NCBI RefSeq assembly: GCF_030362835.1 | Contig: NZ_JAUCGQ010000001.1 | Coordinates: 1,715,461-1,779,460 of the forward strand | Reading direction: 5' to 3' | DNA: 64,000 bases | Origin: Cellulomonas alba | Lineage (GTDB): Bacteria > Actinomycetota > Actinomycetes > Actinomycetales > Cellulomonadaceae | Part shown: piece after piece, positions 49,937 to 58,266 of the stretch | Numbering within the stretch: the first letter of the stretch is position 1 | How the letters are laid out: every line of letters begins with the position of its first letter | Program-made: the position numbers and the translations under genes | The notes under the pieces: model-generated | Databases searched by the model: none | Seen by the model: the letters and a program-made list of their open reading frames with translations, nothing else | Told to the model about the DNA's origin: nothing

Positions 49937-51085
49937 CGCGAGCGCGGGCGACGGGTCGACCAGTGCGGCGACCGGCGCGTCGGCGAACGGCTGCGGCGGC
50001 AGCGCGGCAGACGCCCAGCGCGGCGTGCGCCGCACCCCGGGCGGCGGCGGCTCGAGCGTCGCCGGCTCGTGGTCGGAGATCCACTCGTCGACGCGCAGCC
50101 ACCACGCGAACAGCCATGCCTCCTGCGCGTCCGCGTCGTCGGGGATGTCCGCCGGCTCGACGGCCCACCCCTTCATGACGAGTCGCTTGTCCATCGGCAG
50201 CTCGCGCCAGACGTCGCGGACGGTGACGAGTCGGTCCAGGCCCGTGTGCGCGACGAAGACGACGCCCGCGTCCGGCTGCTCGTCGAGCGCCGAGAGGATT
50301 CCGCCCGCGTGCGGGGCCATGACGTTGTGCATCCGCTCGGCGGCTGCGACGAGCTCAGCGCGCCCGCGGCTGCGCAGCGCCTCGATCCGCGCGAGCCGGC
50401 GCCTGGGCGTGAAGTTGCCGCCCTCGGGGAAGATCAGCAGCGCCGCGCGCGGGCCGAGGCTCCGCGCGAGCTGGCCCACCGCTCCCGACAGACCGGGCGT
50501 CCCCTCGCGCCGGCTGCCCCGCGGCGTGACGAACGTCGCCGGCAGGCGGTTGAGCAGGATGTCGATCGCGGGGTCCCACTGCAGGGTGTCCTTGAGGACG
50601 ATGCGCGGCTCGCGGTCGAACCGGTCGAGCAGCGCATGGACCAGGATGAACGAGTCGCCGGGCCCGGCGTGCCGGCTCGCGACGACGATCGGCCGCCCGG
50701 CGAACACCCGGCCGAGGTCCGCGTCCACGACGTCGACCTCGAGGCGCAGCGTCCACGCCGCCTGCCAGAACAGGATCTGCAGCGCGCGGCGGACCATCAC
50801 GTAGTGCGCGTGCTCGAACGCCGGGCGGCGGATCGCGTACCCGAAGCCGGAGGCGATCCACAGCACGAACGCCGAGACGACGAGCGCCGCGTCCCAGAGC
50901 ACGTAGAAGCTCGCCATCCACAGCATCCGCGGGGTGCGGAACCGGCCGGGCGTGAGCCAGGTGAGCACGCCTCCGACGAGGATCACGAGCATCAGGCTCG
51001 TCGGGACCAGCAGCACCGCGAGGGCCACCAACGCAGGAGCCAGCGTGAGCCGGCGCAACCACCGCGGGGGCAGCCGCCAGGTCAC
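49781..51085 (-). CDS. 1-acyl-sn-glycerol-3-phosphate acyltransferase-like (PlsC) membrane protein
   Basis: 434 residues from GTG 51085, overlapping the patatin stop (GTGA). Two N-terminal helices (LTLAPALVALAVLLVPTSLMLVILVGGV and MLWMASFYVLWDAALVVSAFVLWIA). Acyltransferase block: VVASRHAGPGDSFIL (H-x4-D catalytic pair as HAGPGD), FVTPRGSRREG, and LLIFPEGGNFTPRRR (acceptor FPEG). Then a ~200-residue tail. It esterifies a phospholipid precursor or related lipid at the membrane. Coupled to the patatin-like gene. Its last 52 codons are antisense to the convergent methyltransferase. Confidence 0.84.
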   Translation of the reverse strand: MTWRLPPRWLRRLTLAPALVALAVLLVPTSLMLVILVGGVLTWLTPGRFRTPRMLWMASFYVLWDAALVVSAFVLWIASGFGYAIRRPAFEHAHYVMVRRALQILFWQAAWTLRLEVDVVDADLGRVFAGRPIVVASRHAGPGDSFILVHALLDRFDREPRIVLKDTLQWDPAIDILLNRLPATFVTPRGSRREGTPGLSGAVGQLARSLGPRAALLIFPEGGNFTPRRRLARIEALRSRGRAELVAAAERMHNVMAPHAGGILSALDEQPDAGVVFVAHTGLDRLVTVRDVWRELPMDKRLVMKGWAVEPADIPDDADAQEAWLFAWWLRVDEWISDHEPATLEPPPPGVRRTPRWASAALPPQPFADAPVAALVDPSPALASDAVEHEDARVVALGEHPQLVAQLPEVAGVPQAAVHDADLVREDEEPSARP

Positions 51086-51906
51086 GAGGCGAGGCTCTCG
51101 AGGTACGCGACCGTCGCCGCGTGCGCCGTCTCGATCCGTGTCCGTGTCGCGTCCATCCGTCGGTACGAGCCGAGCTTCTCGTCGCCCGGCTGCGGGCCGC
51201 CGCTCGGCAGGACGTGCACCGCGACGCCGTCGGGGACCGCACCGATCTCGCGCGTGAACCGGTGCCGGCGCGCGATCTCGAAGCTGATCCGCGCGACGTC
51301 CGCCGGCCCCGTCGGCGCCGCGAGCGGCTCCTCGATGCGTCCGACCTGCAGCACGTAGATCTCCGTGGCGCCGCGGCGGACGGCCTCGCCGAGCGGGATC
51401 GAGTTCACGATGCCGCCGTCGACGAAGTGCTGGCCGTCGATCTCGGTCGGCGGCAGGACACCCGGCACCGACGCCGACGCGAGGACTGCGTCGACCACCG
51501 GCCCGGAGTCGAACCAGCGCTCGCCGGCCGTCTCGATGCACGCCGCGGCGACCGCGAGCGGCGTCCGGAGGTCGCGGAACGTGGTGCCCGCGCCGACCAT
51601 CCCGTCGAGCAGCTCGCGCAGCGGTGCGGGGTCGTTGAGGTGCGTCCGCGACTTGGCGAGGCGCCGGAGCTGGCGGGGCCAGGAGTCGCCGTAGACGGCC
51701 GCCGCCGCGGGTGACGCCCACGCCTCGACGAGCCGCTCCACGACCGCCGGCGTCGGGTCGCTGGCCACGGCCGCGCCGTTGATGGCGCCGATCGACGTGC
51801 CGACCACCAGCTGCGGCCGGATGCCCGCCTCGAACAGCGCCTGCAGCATGCCGACCTGCACTGCGCCGCGCACACCTCCGCCGCCGAGCACGAGTCCGAC
51901 CGTCAC
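51082..51906 (-). CDS. Patatin-like phospholipase
   Basis: 274 residues from GTG 51906 (TVGLVLGGGGVRG); a GTG 11 codons earlier is possible but overlaps the previous gene. Catalytic dyad: oxyanion GGGGVRG, nucleophile GTSIG (S38), and DGG (D163 in FVDGGIVNSIPLGEAV). Hydrolyses acyl ester bonds of lipids. Between an ion-channel gene and a PlsC-like acyltransferase on the same strand, with coupling to the latter, suggesting lipid turnover/remodelling. Confidence 0.9.
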   Translation of the reverse strand: MTVGLVLGGGGVRGAVQVGMLQALFEAGIRPQLVVGTSIGAINGAAVASDPTPAVVERLVEAWASPAAAAVYGDSWPRQLRRLAKSRTHLNDPAPLRELLDGMVGAGTTFRDLRTPLAVAAACIETAGERWFDSGPVVDAVLASASVPGVLPPTEIDGQHFVDGGIVNSIPLGEAVRRGATEIYVLQVGRIEEPLAAPTGPADVARISFEIARRHRFTREIGAVPDGVAVHVLPSGGPQPGDEKLGSYRRMDATRTRIETAHAATVAYLESLAS

Positions 51907-51928
51907 GGCTCGATCGTGGCACACCCCG

Positions 51929-52540
51929 TCAGTCGGCACCCGGCTCGGCGTTCGGTGCCGCGGCGGGCCCCACGTCCGCGACCTCGCGCGTGAGCCCGCG
52001 CCGCGCCGCGGCGATCACCACCCGCACGAGCACGGCCAGGAACGCCAGGTCGAGCAGCACCTGGACGCTGACGACGACGCGTGCCGCGTGGTCGACGGGC
52101 GCGATGTCGCCGTAGCCGACGGTGCCGAGCGTGACGATCGTGAAGTAGAGCGCGCCGGTGCGGTCGAGCGACTCCGAGAACGCCTCAGGGTCGGCGTGCG
52201 ACATCGTCAGGTAGATCACCGCGAAGATCACGAGGAACAGGAACAGCGAGACGACGGCCGTCTCGACCGCGCGCAGCACGGGATAGCGGGCGCGGACGAT
52301 CGCGCGGACCTCGATGACGACGACGAAGGCGAACAGCAGGCCGCCGAGCAGGATCTCGAGCACCGCGAGCGTGCCGGTGGGCCGGCGCTCGTCGAACGTC
52401 ACGAGGTAGTAGCCGCCGAGGACCGCGACGACGCCCAGCGCGCTGCGCACGACAGCCCAGAGGACGGCCCGGCGGCCGGCGCGCTCGGCCATCGACGCGC
52501 GGGCGAGCTCCCCCAGCTGGTGCGAGCCCTGGGTGGTCAT
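51929..52540 (-). CDS. Two-pore-helix type potassium channel
   Basis: 203 residues; ATG 52540. Four hydrophobic stretches; the last two flank the selectivity filter TVGYGD (140-145) in ALYFTIVTLGTVGYGDIAPVDHAARVVVSVQVLLDLAFLAVL. A single filter, so four subunits would form one K+ pore. No cytoplasmic RCK domain. First of three same-strand genes (channel - patatin - acyltransferase); the gap to the patatin start is 22 nt. Confidence 0.9.
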   Translation of the reverse strand: MTTQGSHQLGELARASMAERAGRRAVLWAVVRSALGVVAVLGGYYLVTFDERRPTGTLAVLEILLGGLLFAFVVVIEVRAIVRARYPVLRAVETAVVSLFLFLVIFAVIYLTMSHADPEAFSESLDRTGALYFTIVTLGTVGYGDIAPVDHAARVVVSVQVLLDLAFLAVLVRVVIAAARRGLTREVADVGPAAAPNAEPGAD

Positions 52541-52684
52541 GGCGCACGTCCCGTCGCTGGTCAGGCCGTCGATCGGCGGTGCCGACGTCCGCCGGCGAAC
52601 GCCGGCAAGCCCACCCTAGGAATCGGACACCCCGGCGTCCTGGCGACACGACGATGCATGTCGTCGCGGTCCACCGCGCGTGAG

Positions 52685-53404
52685 TCAGTCGCGGCAGGCC
52701 TGGACCAGCGCGGCCGCGAGCTCCGCCGGCCGCGAGAACATCGCCCAGTGGCCGGTCGGCAGGTCGACGAACGTCAGGTCCGGGTAGTCGAGCAGCTCCG
52801 TGTGGAACGGCGCGTCGTGGCTGGCGAGCGCCATCAGCTGCTCCGCCGAGATGCTCGTGCACACCGCGGTGACCGGCACCGCGAACCGGCCCGGATCGGC
52901 CATCCGCGCCACCCCGGTCGCCACGAGCCCGGGCTGCGGCACCGCGCGTTCGCGGAACCGCGTCAGCGCACCGTCGTCGAGCCCGGCGAGACTCGACCCC
53001 TGCGCCTCGAGCTCCTCCCACGCGGGCAACGGGATGTCGGTGACGCCCGGCGGCAGCGGCGGGTTCAGCGCGGCGCCGTCGACGAGCGGCCCGGAGTCGA
53101 GGTACACGACGCGCGCGTACCGGCCGGGATCACGGTCCACGACCTCCCCGACGAGCGCGCCACCGCCCGAGTGCCCGACCAGCACCACCGGCCCGTCGAG
53201 CCCCGCCGCGAGCGCGCGGACCGCCTCGACCTGGTCCTCACGCGTCACGGTGGCACGGTCCGGCGCGTCGTCCGTCATGCCCGGCAGCGTCACCGGATGC
53301 GGCACGAGCCCGGCATCGCGCAGCGGGCCGACGACGTCGTCCCATGCCCAGCCGCCGAGCCAGAAGCCAGGGACGAGGACCACGTGCACCGCTGTGTCAG
53401 CCAT
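52685..53404 (-). CDS. Alpha/beta hydrolase
   Basis: 239 residues from ATG 53404. VHVVLVPGFWLGGWAWDDVVGPLRDAG gives the oxyanion-side HG-like motif. GHSGGG (77-82, S79) is the nucleophile elbow, and LPTGHWAMFSRPAELAAAL holds the catalytic His. Resembles methylesterase/lactonase-type small hydrolases. Divergent from the NHLRC2-like gene; starts 55 nt apart. Substrate unknown. Confidence 0.87.
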   Translation of the reverse strand: MADTAVHVVLVPGFWLGGWAWDDVVGPLRDAGLVPHPVTLPGMTDDAPDRATVTREDQVEAVRALAAGLDGPVVLVGHSGGGALVGEVVDRDPGRYARVVYLDSGPLVDGAALNPPLPPGVTDIPLPAWEELEAQGSSLAGLDDGALTRFRERAVPQPGLVATGVARMADPGRFAVPVTAVCTSISAEQLMALASHDAPFHTELLDYPDLTFVDLPTGHWAMFSRPAELAAALVQACRD

Positions 53405-53459
53405 CGCCCGAGCATCCCGCGGACCACTGACACGAGCCGGGCTGACGGACAATGGCTGG

Positions 53460-55385
53460 GTGAGCTCCCCCACCCGTCTGCCTCGCGTCCGTGCGTCCGA
53501 GCTCGTCGGGCGCGGCTGGCTCAACACCGGTGGCCGCACGGTGACGCTGCAGGACCTGCGCGGCAAGATCGTCGTCCTCGACTTCTGGACGTTCTGCTGC
53601 ATCAACTGCCTGCACGTGCTCGACGAGCTGCGTGAGCTCGAGGAGAAGCACCGTGACGTCCTGGTGATCGTCGGCGTGCACTCGCCGAAGTTCGTCCACG
53701 AGGCCGACCCCGACGCGCTCGCGGCAGCGGTCGAGCGCTACGAGGTGCACCACCCCGTGCTGGACGACCCGCAGCTCGTCACGTGGCAGGCGTACACGGC
53801 GCGCGCGTGGCCGACCCTCGTCGTGGTCGACCCGGAGGGTTACGTCGTGGCGCACATGGCCGGCGAGGGGCACGCGCACAACCTCGCGGTGCTGGTCGAC
53901 GAGCTGGTCGCGGAGCACGAGGCGAAGGGCACGCTGCACCGCGGCGACGGGCCGTACGTCGCGCCCGAGCCGGTCGCGGGGACGCTGCGGTTCCCGGCCA
54001 AGGCGGTCGCCCTGCCGAACGGCAACCTGCTGGTCGCGGACGCGGGCCACCACTCGATCGTCGAGCTGGCGCCCGACGCGGAGACGCTCGTGCGGCGCAT
54101 CGGCTCGGGGTCGCGCGGGCTCGTGGACGGCGGGCCCGCCGTCGCGCGGTTCGCCGAGCCGAACGGGCTGTGCCTCGTGCCCGACGAGCTGCGGCCGTGG
54201 CTGGGCGTCGACGTCGTCGTCGCGGACACCGCGAACCACGTGCTGCGCGGCGTGCGGCTGGCCGACGGGACGGTCACGACGCTCGCCGGGACCGGCGAGC
54301 AGTACATGGTCGGGGCGGCGGACAACGTGCTGCCGTGGGCGGACGACGAGCCGCGCGACCGCGGCGGCGTGGGCTACCACGGTCCGCCGCTCGACGTGAA
54401 GCTCTCCTCGCCGTGGGACGTCGTCTGGTCCCCGCGGCTGGCGGCGTTCGTCGTCGCGATGGCCGGGAACCACACGCTGTGGGCGTTCGACGGCAAGGAG
54501 GGCTCGCTCGAGCACCTCGCGGGCACCATGAACGAGGGGCTCGTCGACGGGGCGTCGGCCGACGCGTGGTTCGCGCAGCCGTCGGGGCTCGCGGTCGGGC
54601 CCGACGGGCGCATCTGGCTCGCGGACTCGGAGACGTCGGCGCTGCGGTGGGTCTCGCCCGACGGCGGCACGGTGACGACGGCGGTCGGTGCGGGCCTGTT
54701 CGAGTTCGGCCACCGGGACGGCTCCGCGGACGAGGCGCGGCTGCAGCACCCGCTCGGGGTCGCGGTGCTGCCCGACGGATCCGTCGCGATCGCGGACACG
54801 TACAACGGGGCGGTCCGCCGGTTCGAACCGGGTGCCGACGGGACGCCCGGGGTCGTGACGACGGTCGCCACCGGGCTCGCCGAGCCGTCCGGGCTCGTCG
54901 TCGTGCCTGCCCCCGACCCTTCCTCTACGCCCACGCTGCTGGTGGTCGAGTCGGCGGCGCACCGGATCACGCGCGTCGCGCTGCCGGACGGCGTCGGCGC
55001 CGTGGTCGACGGCGGCACGCACCGCACGCAGCGGCCCGTGACGGAGCTCGCGCCGGGCGAGGTGCGGCTCGACGTCGTGTTCACGCCCGCCTCCGGCCAG
55101 AAGTACGACGACCGCTACGGACCGTCCACGCGCCTCCAGGTCTCGTCGACACCGCCCGGGCTGCTGCTCGACGGTGCGGGCGACGACGTGGCGTTGCACC
55201 GCGTGCTGCGGCTCGACCCCGCGGTCGCCGAGGGCGTCCTGCACGTGACGGCGCAGGCCGCGAGCTGCGACGCCGACCCCGCGATCGAGTACCCGGCCTG
55301 CCACCTGAACAGCCAGGACTGGGGCGTGCCGGTGCGGGTCGTCGCGGGCGCGCCGGCCGAGCTGACGCTGCCGCTGCACGGCTGA
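53460..55385 (+). CDS. Thioredoxin-like plus NHL-repeat protein (NHLRC2-type)
   Basis: 641 residues from GTG 53460. Residues ~15-160 are a thioredoxin/TlpA-like domain, IVVLDFWTFCCINCLHVLDEL, with the CCINC active site (C47, C50) that also marks animal NHLRC2. Residues ~175-530 form a six-bladed NHL propeller (repeats of G-N-L-L-VADAGHHSIVEL, GLCLVP..VVVADTANHVLRGVRL, GRIWLADSETSALRW, GSVAIADTYNGAVRRF). A final ~100-residue beta domain contains HLNSQDWGVPVRV. No signal peptide, so cytoplasmic. Redox partner unknown. Immediately followed by a DUF1990 remnant. Confidence 0.9.
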   Translation: MSSPTRLPRVRASELVGRGWLNTGGRTVTLQDLRGKIVVLDFWTFCCINCLHVLDELRELEEKHRDVLVIVGVHSPKFVHEADPDALAAAVERYEVHHPVLDDPQLVTWQAYTARAWPTLVVVDPEGYVVAHMAGEGHAHNLAVLVDELVAEHEAKGTLHRGDGPYVAPEPVAGTLRFPAKAVALPNGNLLVADAGHHSIVELAPDAETLVRRIGSGSRGLVDGGPAVARFAEPNGLCLVPDELRPWLGVDVVVADTANHVLRGVRLADGTVTTLAGTGEQYMVGAADNVLPWADDEPRDRGGVGYHGPPLDVKLSSPWDVVWSPRLAAFVVAMAGNHTLWAFDGKEGSLEHLAGTMNEGLVDGASADAWFAQPSGLAVGPDGRIWLADSETSALRWVSPDGGTVTTAVGAGLFEFGHRDGSADEARLQHPLGVAVLPDGSVAIADTYNGAVRRFEPGADGTPGVVTTVATGLAEPSGLVVVPAPDPSSTPTLLVVESAAHRITRVALPDGVGAVVDGGTHRTQRPVTELAPGEVRLDVVFTPASGQKYDDRYGPSTRLQVSSTPPGLLLDGAGDDVALHRVLRLDPAVAEGVLHVTAQAASCDADPAIEYPACHLNSQDWGVPVRVVAGAPAELTLPLHG

Positions 55386-55396
55386 CGGACGACGCC

Positions 55397-55621
55397 GTGG
55401 TGCGCGGGCCGCTCGACGAGCGCCCTCTGACGTACGACCTGGTGGGCGCGACGGTGCCTGCCGAGGCCCGCTGGCAACCGCCCGCCGGGCACCGCGCGTA
55501 TGAGGCGTCCGTGCGGCTCGGCACCGGCGACGCCTGCTGGGCGGCCGCGTCCGCCGCCGTGCTCGCGTGGGGCGTCAAGACGCGGAGCGGGTTCACGGTG
55601 CGGCCCGTGCTCCAGATTTGA
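55397..55621 (+). pseudogene. Truncated DUF1990 protein
   Basis: 74 codons from GTG 55397 (or 55400). RPLTYDLVGATVP, PPAGHRAYEASVRLGTGD, and LAWGVKTRSGFTV match the first half of DUF1990 proteins, which normally run to about 160-180 residues. The frame then ends VRPVLQI-stop, and the stop codon TGA (55619-55621) is inside the first TetR operator. No continuation of the family is found in any frame downstream. It starts 11 nt after the NHLRC2-like stop, probably once cotranscribed with it. Confidence 0.72.
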
Positions 55622-55662
55622 GCACTCGCTCAACTCCTGGTAAGACTTGAGCAGGCGCTCAA
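55618..55662 (+). promoter_or_regulatory. Promoter framed by two TetR operators
   Basis: TTGAGC-n4-GCTCAA occurs twice, at 55618-55633 and 55647-55662, perfect in both half-sites and 29 bp apart centre to centre. The left TTGAGC doubles as a -35 box; 17 nt later is TAAGAC (55641-55646) as -10. Repressor at either site would cover the promoter. The operon's TetR gene (56074) is the obvious ligand-dependent repressor. Confidence 0.85.
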
Positions 55663-55681
55663 ATCCGCTTAGGAGGCCGCG

Positions 55682-56077
55682 ATGATCGACCAGCCCGCTC
55701 CGGCTCCCTCCAGCGCGGCGCACTCGAGACCGGCCCGCTCCACGACGCCCTGGATCGTGGCGGCCGTCGCGGCCACCGTGACGCTCGGCCCCGTCGGCCT
55801 GGCGGCCGTCGGCGAGGTCTGGCTGCTGCGCGCGCACCCGACGAGCGCCTCGCAGCGCAACTGGCGGCTCTTCGGGCTGACGGCCCTCACGACCGCCTTC
55901 GTCACCGGGCTCGTCGGCGGGATCGTCGGGCTCGTGCTGGGGCTCGAGCACCCGCCCACGGCGTGGTTCGCCTTCATCGAGGGCGGCATCGCGGGAGGGG
56001 TGCTCGGGCTGCTGCTCGGCAGCTGTGTCGGCGCCGTTCTCGTCGCTGTCTCCCACCGCCAGTCCGCCGCCGAGTGA
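55682..56077 (+). CDS. Small membrane protein cotranscribed with TetR
   Basis: 131 residues; ATG 55682 after TTAGGAGG. Three hydrophobic helices: PWIVAAVAATVTLGPVGLAAVGEVWLL, LFGLTALTTAFVTGLVGGIVGLVLGL, and GGIAGGVLGLLLGSCVGAVLVAV. No family recognised. Its stop overlaps the TetR start (GTGA), so the pair is regulated together through the TTGAGC operators. Possibly a sensor of membrane stress or a small transporter; not decidable. Confidence 0.72.
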   Translation: MIDQPAPAPSSAAHSRPARSTTPWIVAAVAATVTLGPVGLAAVGEVWLLRAHPTSASQRNWRLFGLTALTTAFVTGLVGGIVGLVLGLEHPPTAWFAFIEGGIAGGVLGLLLGSCVGAVLVAVSHRQSAAE

Positions 56078-56712
56078 AGACGCGCGACAAGCTGCTCGCC
56101 GCGGCGGCTGACGCCCTGGCGGCCGAGGGCGTCAGCGCGATCTCGGGCCGCTCGATCGCCGCACGCGCCGGGGTCAACCAGGCGCTCGTCTTCTACCACT
56201 TCGAGAGCGTGGCCGACCTTCTCGCCGCCGCGGTCCGCTGGTCCGTCGACGAGTCCGTCGCCGACTACCGGCGGCGGCTGGCGGACGTCTCGACCCTCTC
56301 GGAGCTGCTCGCGCTGGGCGACACGCTGCAGGCCGTCGAGCGAGACCGCGGAAACGTCGCCCAGATGGCCCAGGTGATGGCCGGCGCCCAGCAGGAGCCG
56401 CGGCTCGCGGAGGCGGCGAGGTACGCGATCGACGCCTGGGCCGCCGAGGTGGAGGCCGTGATCGCGCGCGTCCTCGAGACGTCGCCGCTCGGCGGGCTGC
56501 TGGACGCAGCGGGAGCCGCACGCGCCGTCACCGCGGCGTTCATCGGGCTGCAGCTGTACGAGGGCGTCGATCCCGCAGGTGCACGGTCGGCGACCGACGC
56601 CCTCCGCGTGCTCGGCGTGGTGGCCGAGACGGTCGACGGCCTCGGACCGGTCGCGACCCGCGCGCTGCGCGCCCGGGTCAGAAGAAAGGTCACGCGCGCC
56701 GGTCGCGCGTGA
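56074..56712 (+). CDS. TetR-family transcriptional regulator
   Basis: 212 residues from GTG 56074 within the upstream stop. HTH: VKTRDKLLAAAADALAAEGVSAISGRSIAARAGVNQALVFYHFESVADLLAAAV. The C-terminal ~140 residues form a helical ligand-binding domain. Expected to bind the two TTGAGC-n4-GCTCAA sites at 55618 and 55647 and repress its own operon. A strong hairpin overlaps its stop codon. Confidence 0.9.
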   Translation: MKTRDKLLAAAADALAAEGVSAISGRSIAARAGVNQALVFYHFESVADLLAAAVRWSVDESVADYRRRLADVSTLSELLALGDTLQAVERDRGNVAQMAQVMAGAQQEPRLAEAARYAIDAWAAEVEAVIARVLETSPLGGLLDAAGAARAVTAAFIGLQLYEGVDPAGARSATDALRVLGVVAETVDGLGPVATRALRARVRRKVTRAGRA

Positions 56713-56714
56713 CC
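56688..56714 (+). terminator. Hairpin overlapping the TetR stop codon
   Basis: GGTCACGCGC (56688-56697) and GCGCGTGACC (56705-56714) pair perfectly over 10 bp with a 7-nt loop. It includes the last codons and the stop of the TetR gene and lies before the convergent GGDEF gene. Confidence 0.65.
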
Positions 56715-56751
56715 CGCGCCCGGGCGGGCCGGGGTCGGACCGCGGAAGACG

Positions 56752-58182
56752 TCAGGTCGCGCCGACCACCGCGACGGCCACGAGCGCGTCGAGCGCCGTC
56801 CGCACGGGCGCGTCGGTCGCCGCGGCCTCCGCCGCCCCGATCTCCACGACCCAGGTGTCGTGCTCGACCACCGTGGTCCGGGTGGCGCGGCCCAGCTCGG
56901 CCGGGCTGCCGCCGCGCGCGATCGCCGACGCCGCCTCGCCCTCGGCTCGGCGCATCAGGACGGCCCACTCGGCGCCGCCGAGCGTCTCGGTCACCGCCGC
57001 GGCGAACGCGCACAGCCGCGGCACGACGCCCGACTGCGCGGCCGCGATCGCGGCCGAGCCGGAGACGACGACCCGCTCGGCGGTGACCGTCGGGTCCGCC
57101 TCGACGGCGATGGCGGCCTTCGCGGCCCGCGCGCGGGCGCGCTTCGCGCGGTACTGCGCCGAGTCGGCCTGGCGGAACAGGTGGCGCGCGGACACCGGGC
57201 CGGTGACCGCAGTCGACGCGATGCCGTAGGAGATGGCGGCGCCGTGCGCGAGCGGGAACGCAGAGATGGTCTCGGCGACGACAGAGGCGACCTCCGCCCG
57301 ACGGCGTCCCACCGTGACGAGGCAGAACTCGTCGCCGCCGATGCGCGCGGCGGTCGTGCCGGGCAGCGCCTCGGCGGCGCGGCGCAGCACGTCAGCCACG
57401 GAGCGGAGCAGGTCGTCGCCCGCATCGTGGCCGAGCTCGTCGTTGACGCGCTTCAGCCCGTCGACGTCGCACATGACGACGCACGTCTCGTGGCCCGACT
57501 CGAGTGCCGTCTCGGCGGAGGCGTCCGCGACGCGGCGGTTGGCCAGGCCGGTCAGCGGGTCGTCGGCGACGAGGTGCCGCACCTGGGCCTCGAGGTCGAC
57601 GCGTGCGACCGCGCCGGCCACGAGCGCGGCGAGCACCTCGGCGCGCGCGACGTCGTCGACCCGGAAGAGGTCGGCGCCGAGCGACCGGGTCGCGTACAGC
57701 AGGCCCCAGACGGCGCCGTTGACGATCACGGGCACCGCGAGTCCGGAGGCCGAGTCGAGCTCGCGCAGCGTCGCGACCTCGGCCGGGTCGCCCGCGTCGG
57801 CGTCGTCGGGGGCAGTCGGCTCGCCGCTGGTGTCGACGGCGTGGGCCACCCAGCTCGCGCGGTCGCGGATGAGCGCGCGCAGCGCGGGCCGGTCGTCGGC
57901 GCGGAACGCCGTGCGCATGACCCACACCTCGCGCGGCTCCGTCGGCTCCGGGTACGCGCGCAGCACGCGGCACGTCTCCTGCTCGATGCGGCACAGCGCG
58001 ACCGTGCCGGCCTGCAGGATCTCGACGCCGAGCTCGGTGGCCGCGTGGGCGACGTCGTCGAGGTCGCGGCACCGGTCGAGCCCGTGCGCGGCGATCGCGA
58101 GCGCGCGCACGTCGGCGCGCGTCGCCGCAGCCGTGGACGCGGCGACGCTGACGTGCCGTGCCCGGCCCGACGATCGCGTCAC
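56752..58182 (-). CDS. GAF-GGDEF diguanylate cyclase
   Basis: 476 residues, GTG start. A GAF sensor domain (~25-195: HAATELGVEILQAGTVALCRIEQE, SGLAVPVIVNGAVWGLLYATR) precedes the GGDEF domain (~210-360). That domain has DPLTGLANRR, DVDGLKRVNDELGHDAGDDLL, and an intact active site RIGGDEF (GGDEF at 282-286). No clear R-x-x-D inhibitory site four residues before. The last ~110 residues form a short extra domain of unknown function. Should make the second messenger c-di-GMP in response to a GAF ligand. Monocistronic; ABC exporter genes lie on the same strand upstream, 84 nt away. Confidence 0.88.
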   Translation of the reverse strand: MTRSSGRARHVSVAASTAAATRADVRALAIAAHGLDRCRDLDDVAHAATELGVEILQAGTVALCRIEQETCRVLRAYPEPTEPREVWVMRTAFRADDRPALRALIRDRASWVAHAVDTSGEPTAPDDADAGDPAEVATLRELDSASGLAVPVIVNGAVWGLLYATRSLGADLFRVDDVARAEVLAALVAGAVARVDLEAQVRHLVADDPLTGLANRRVADASAETALESGHETCVVMCDVDGLKRVNDELGHDAGDDLLRSVADVLRRAAEALPGTTAARIGGDEFCLVTVGRRRAEVASVVAETISAFPLAHGAAISYGIASTAVTGPVSARHLFRQADSAQYRAKRARARAAKAAIAVEADPTVTAERVVVSGSAAIAAAQSGVVPRLCAFAAAVTETLGGAEWAVLMRRAEGEAASAIARGGSPAELGRATRTTVVEHDTWVVEIGAAEAAATDAPVRTALDALVAVAVVGAT

Positions 58183-58266
58183 CGGAACATCATCGACCCT
58201 CGCGGAGCAACCGCCATGCAGGTCACCCGTGAGAGGTCGGTGAGATCACCCAAACGCGCAAATCGG

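Noticed and set aside
58183..58266. Peptide precursor gene beside the ABC exporter
   Set aside because: The 84-nt gap has an ATG but no ribosome site and no frame long enough with a leader/core pattern.
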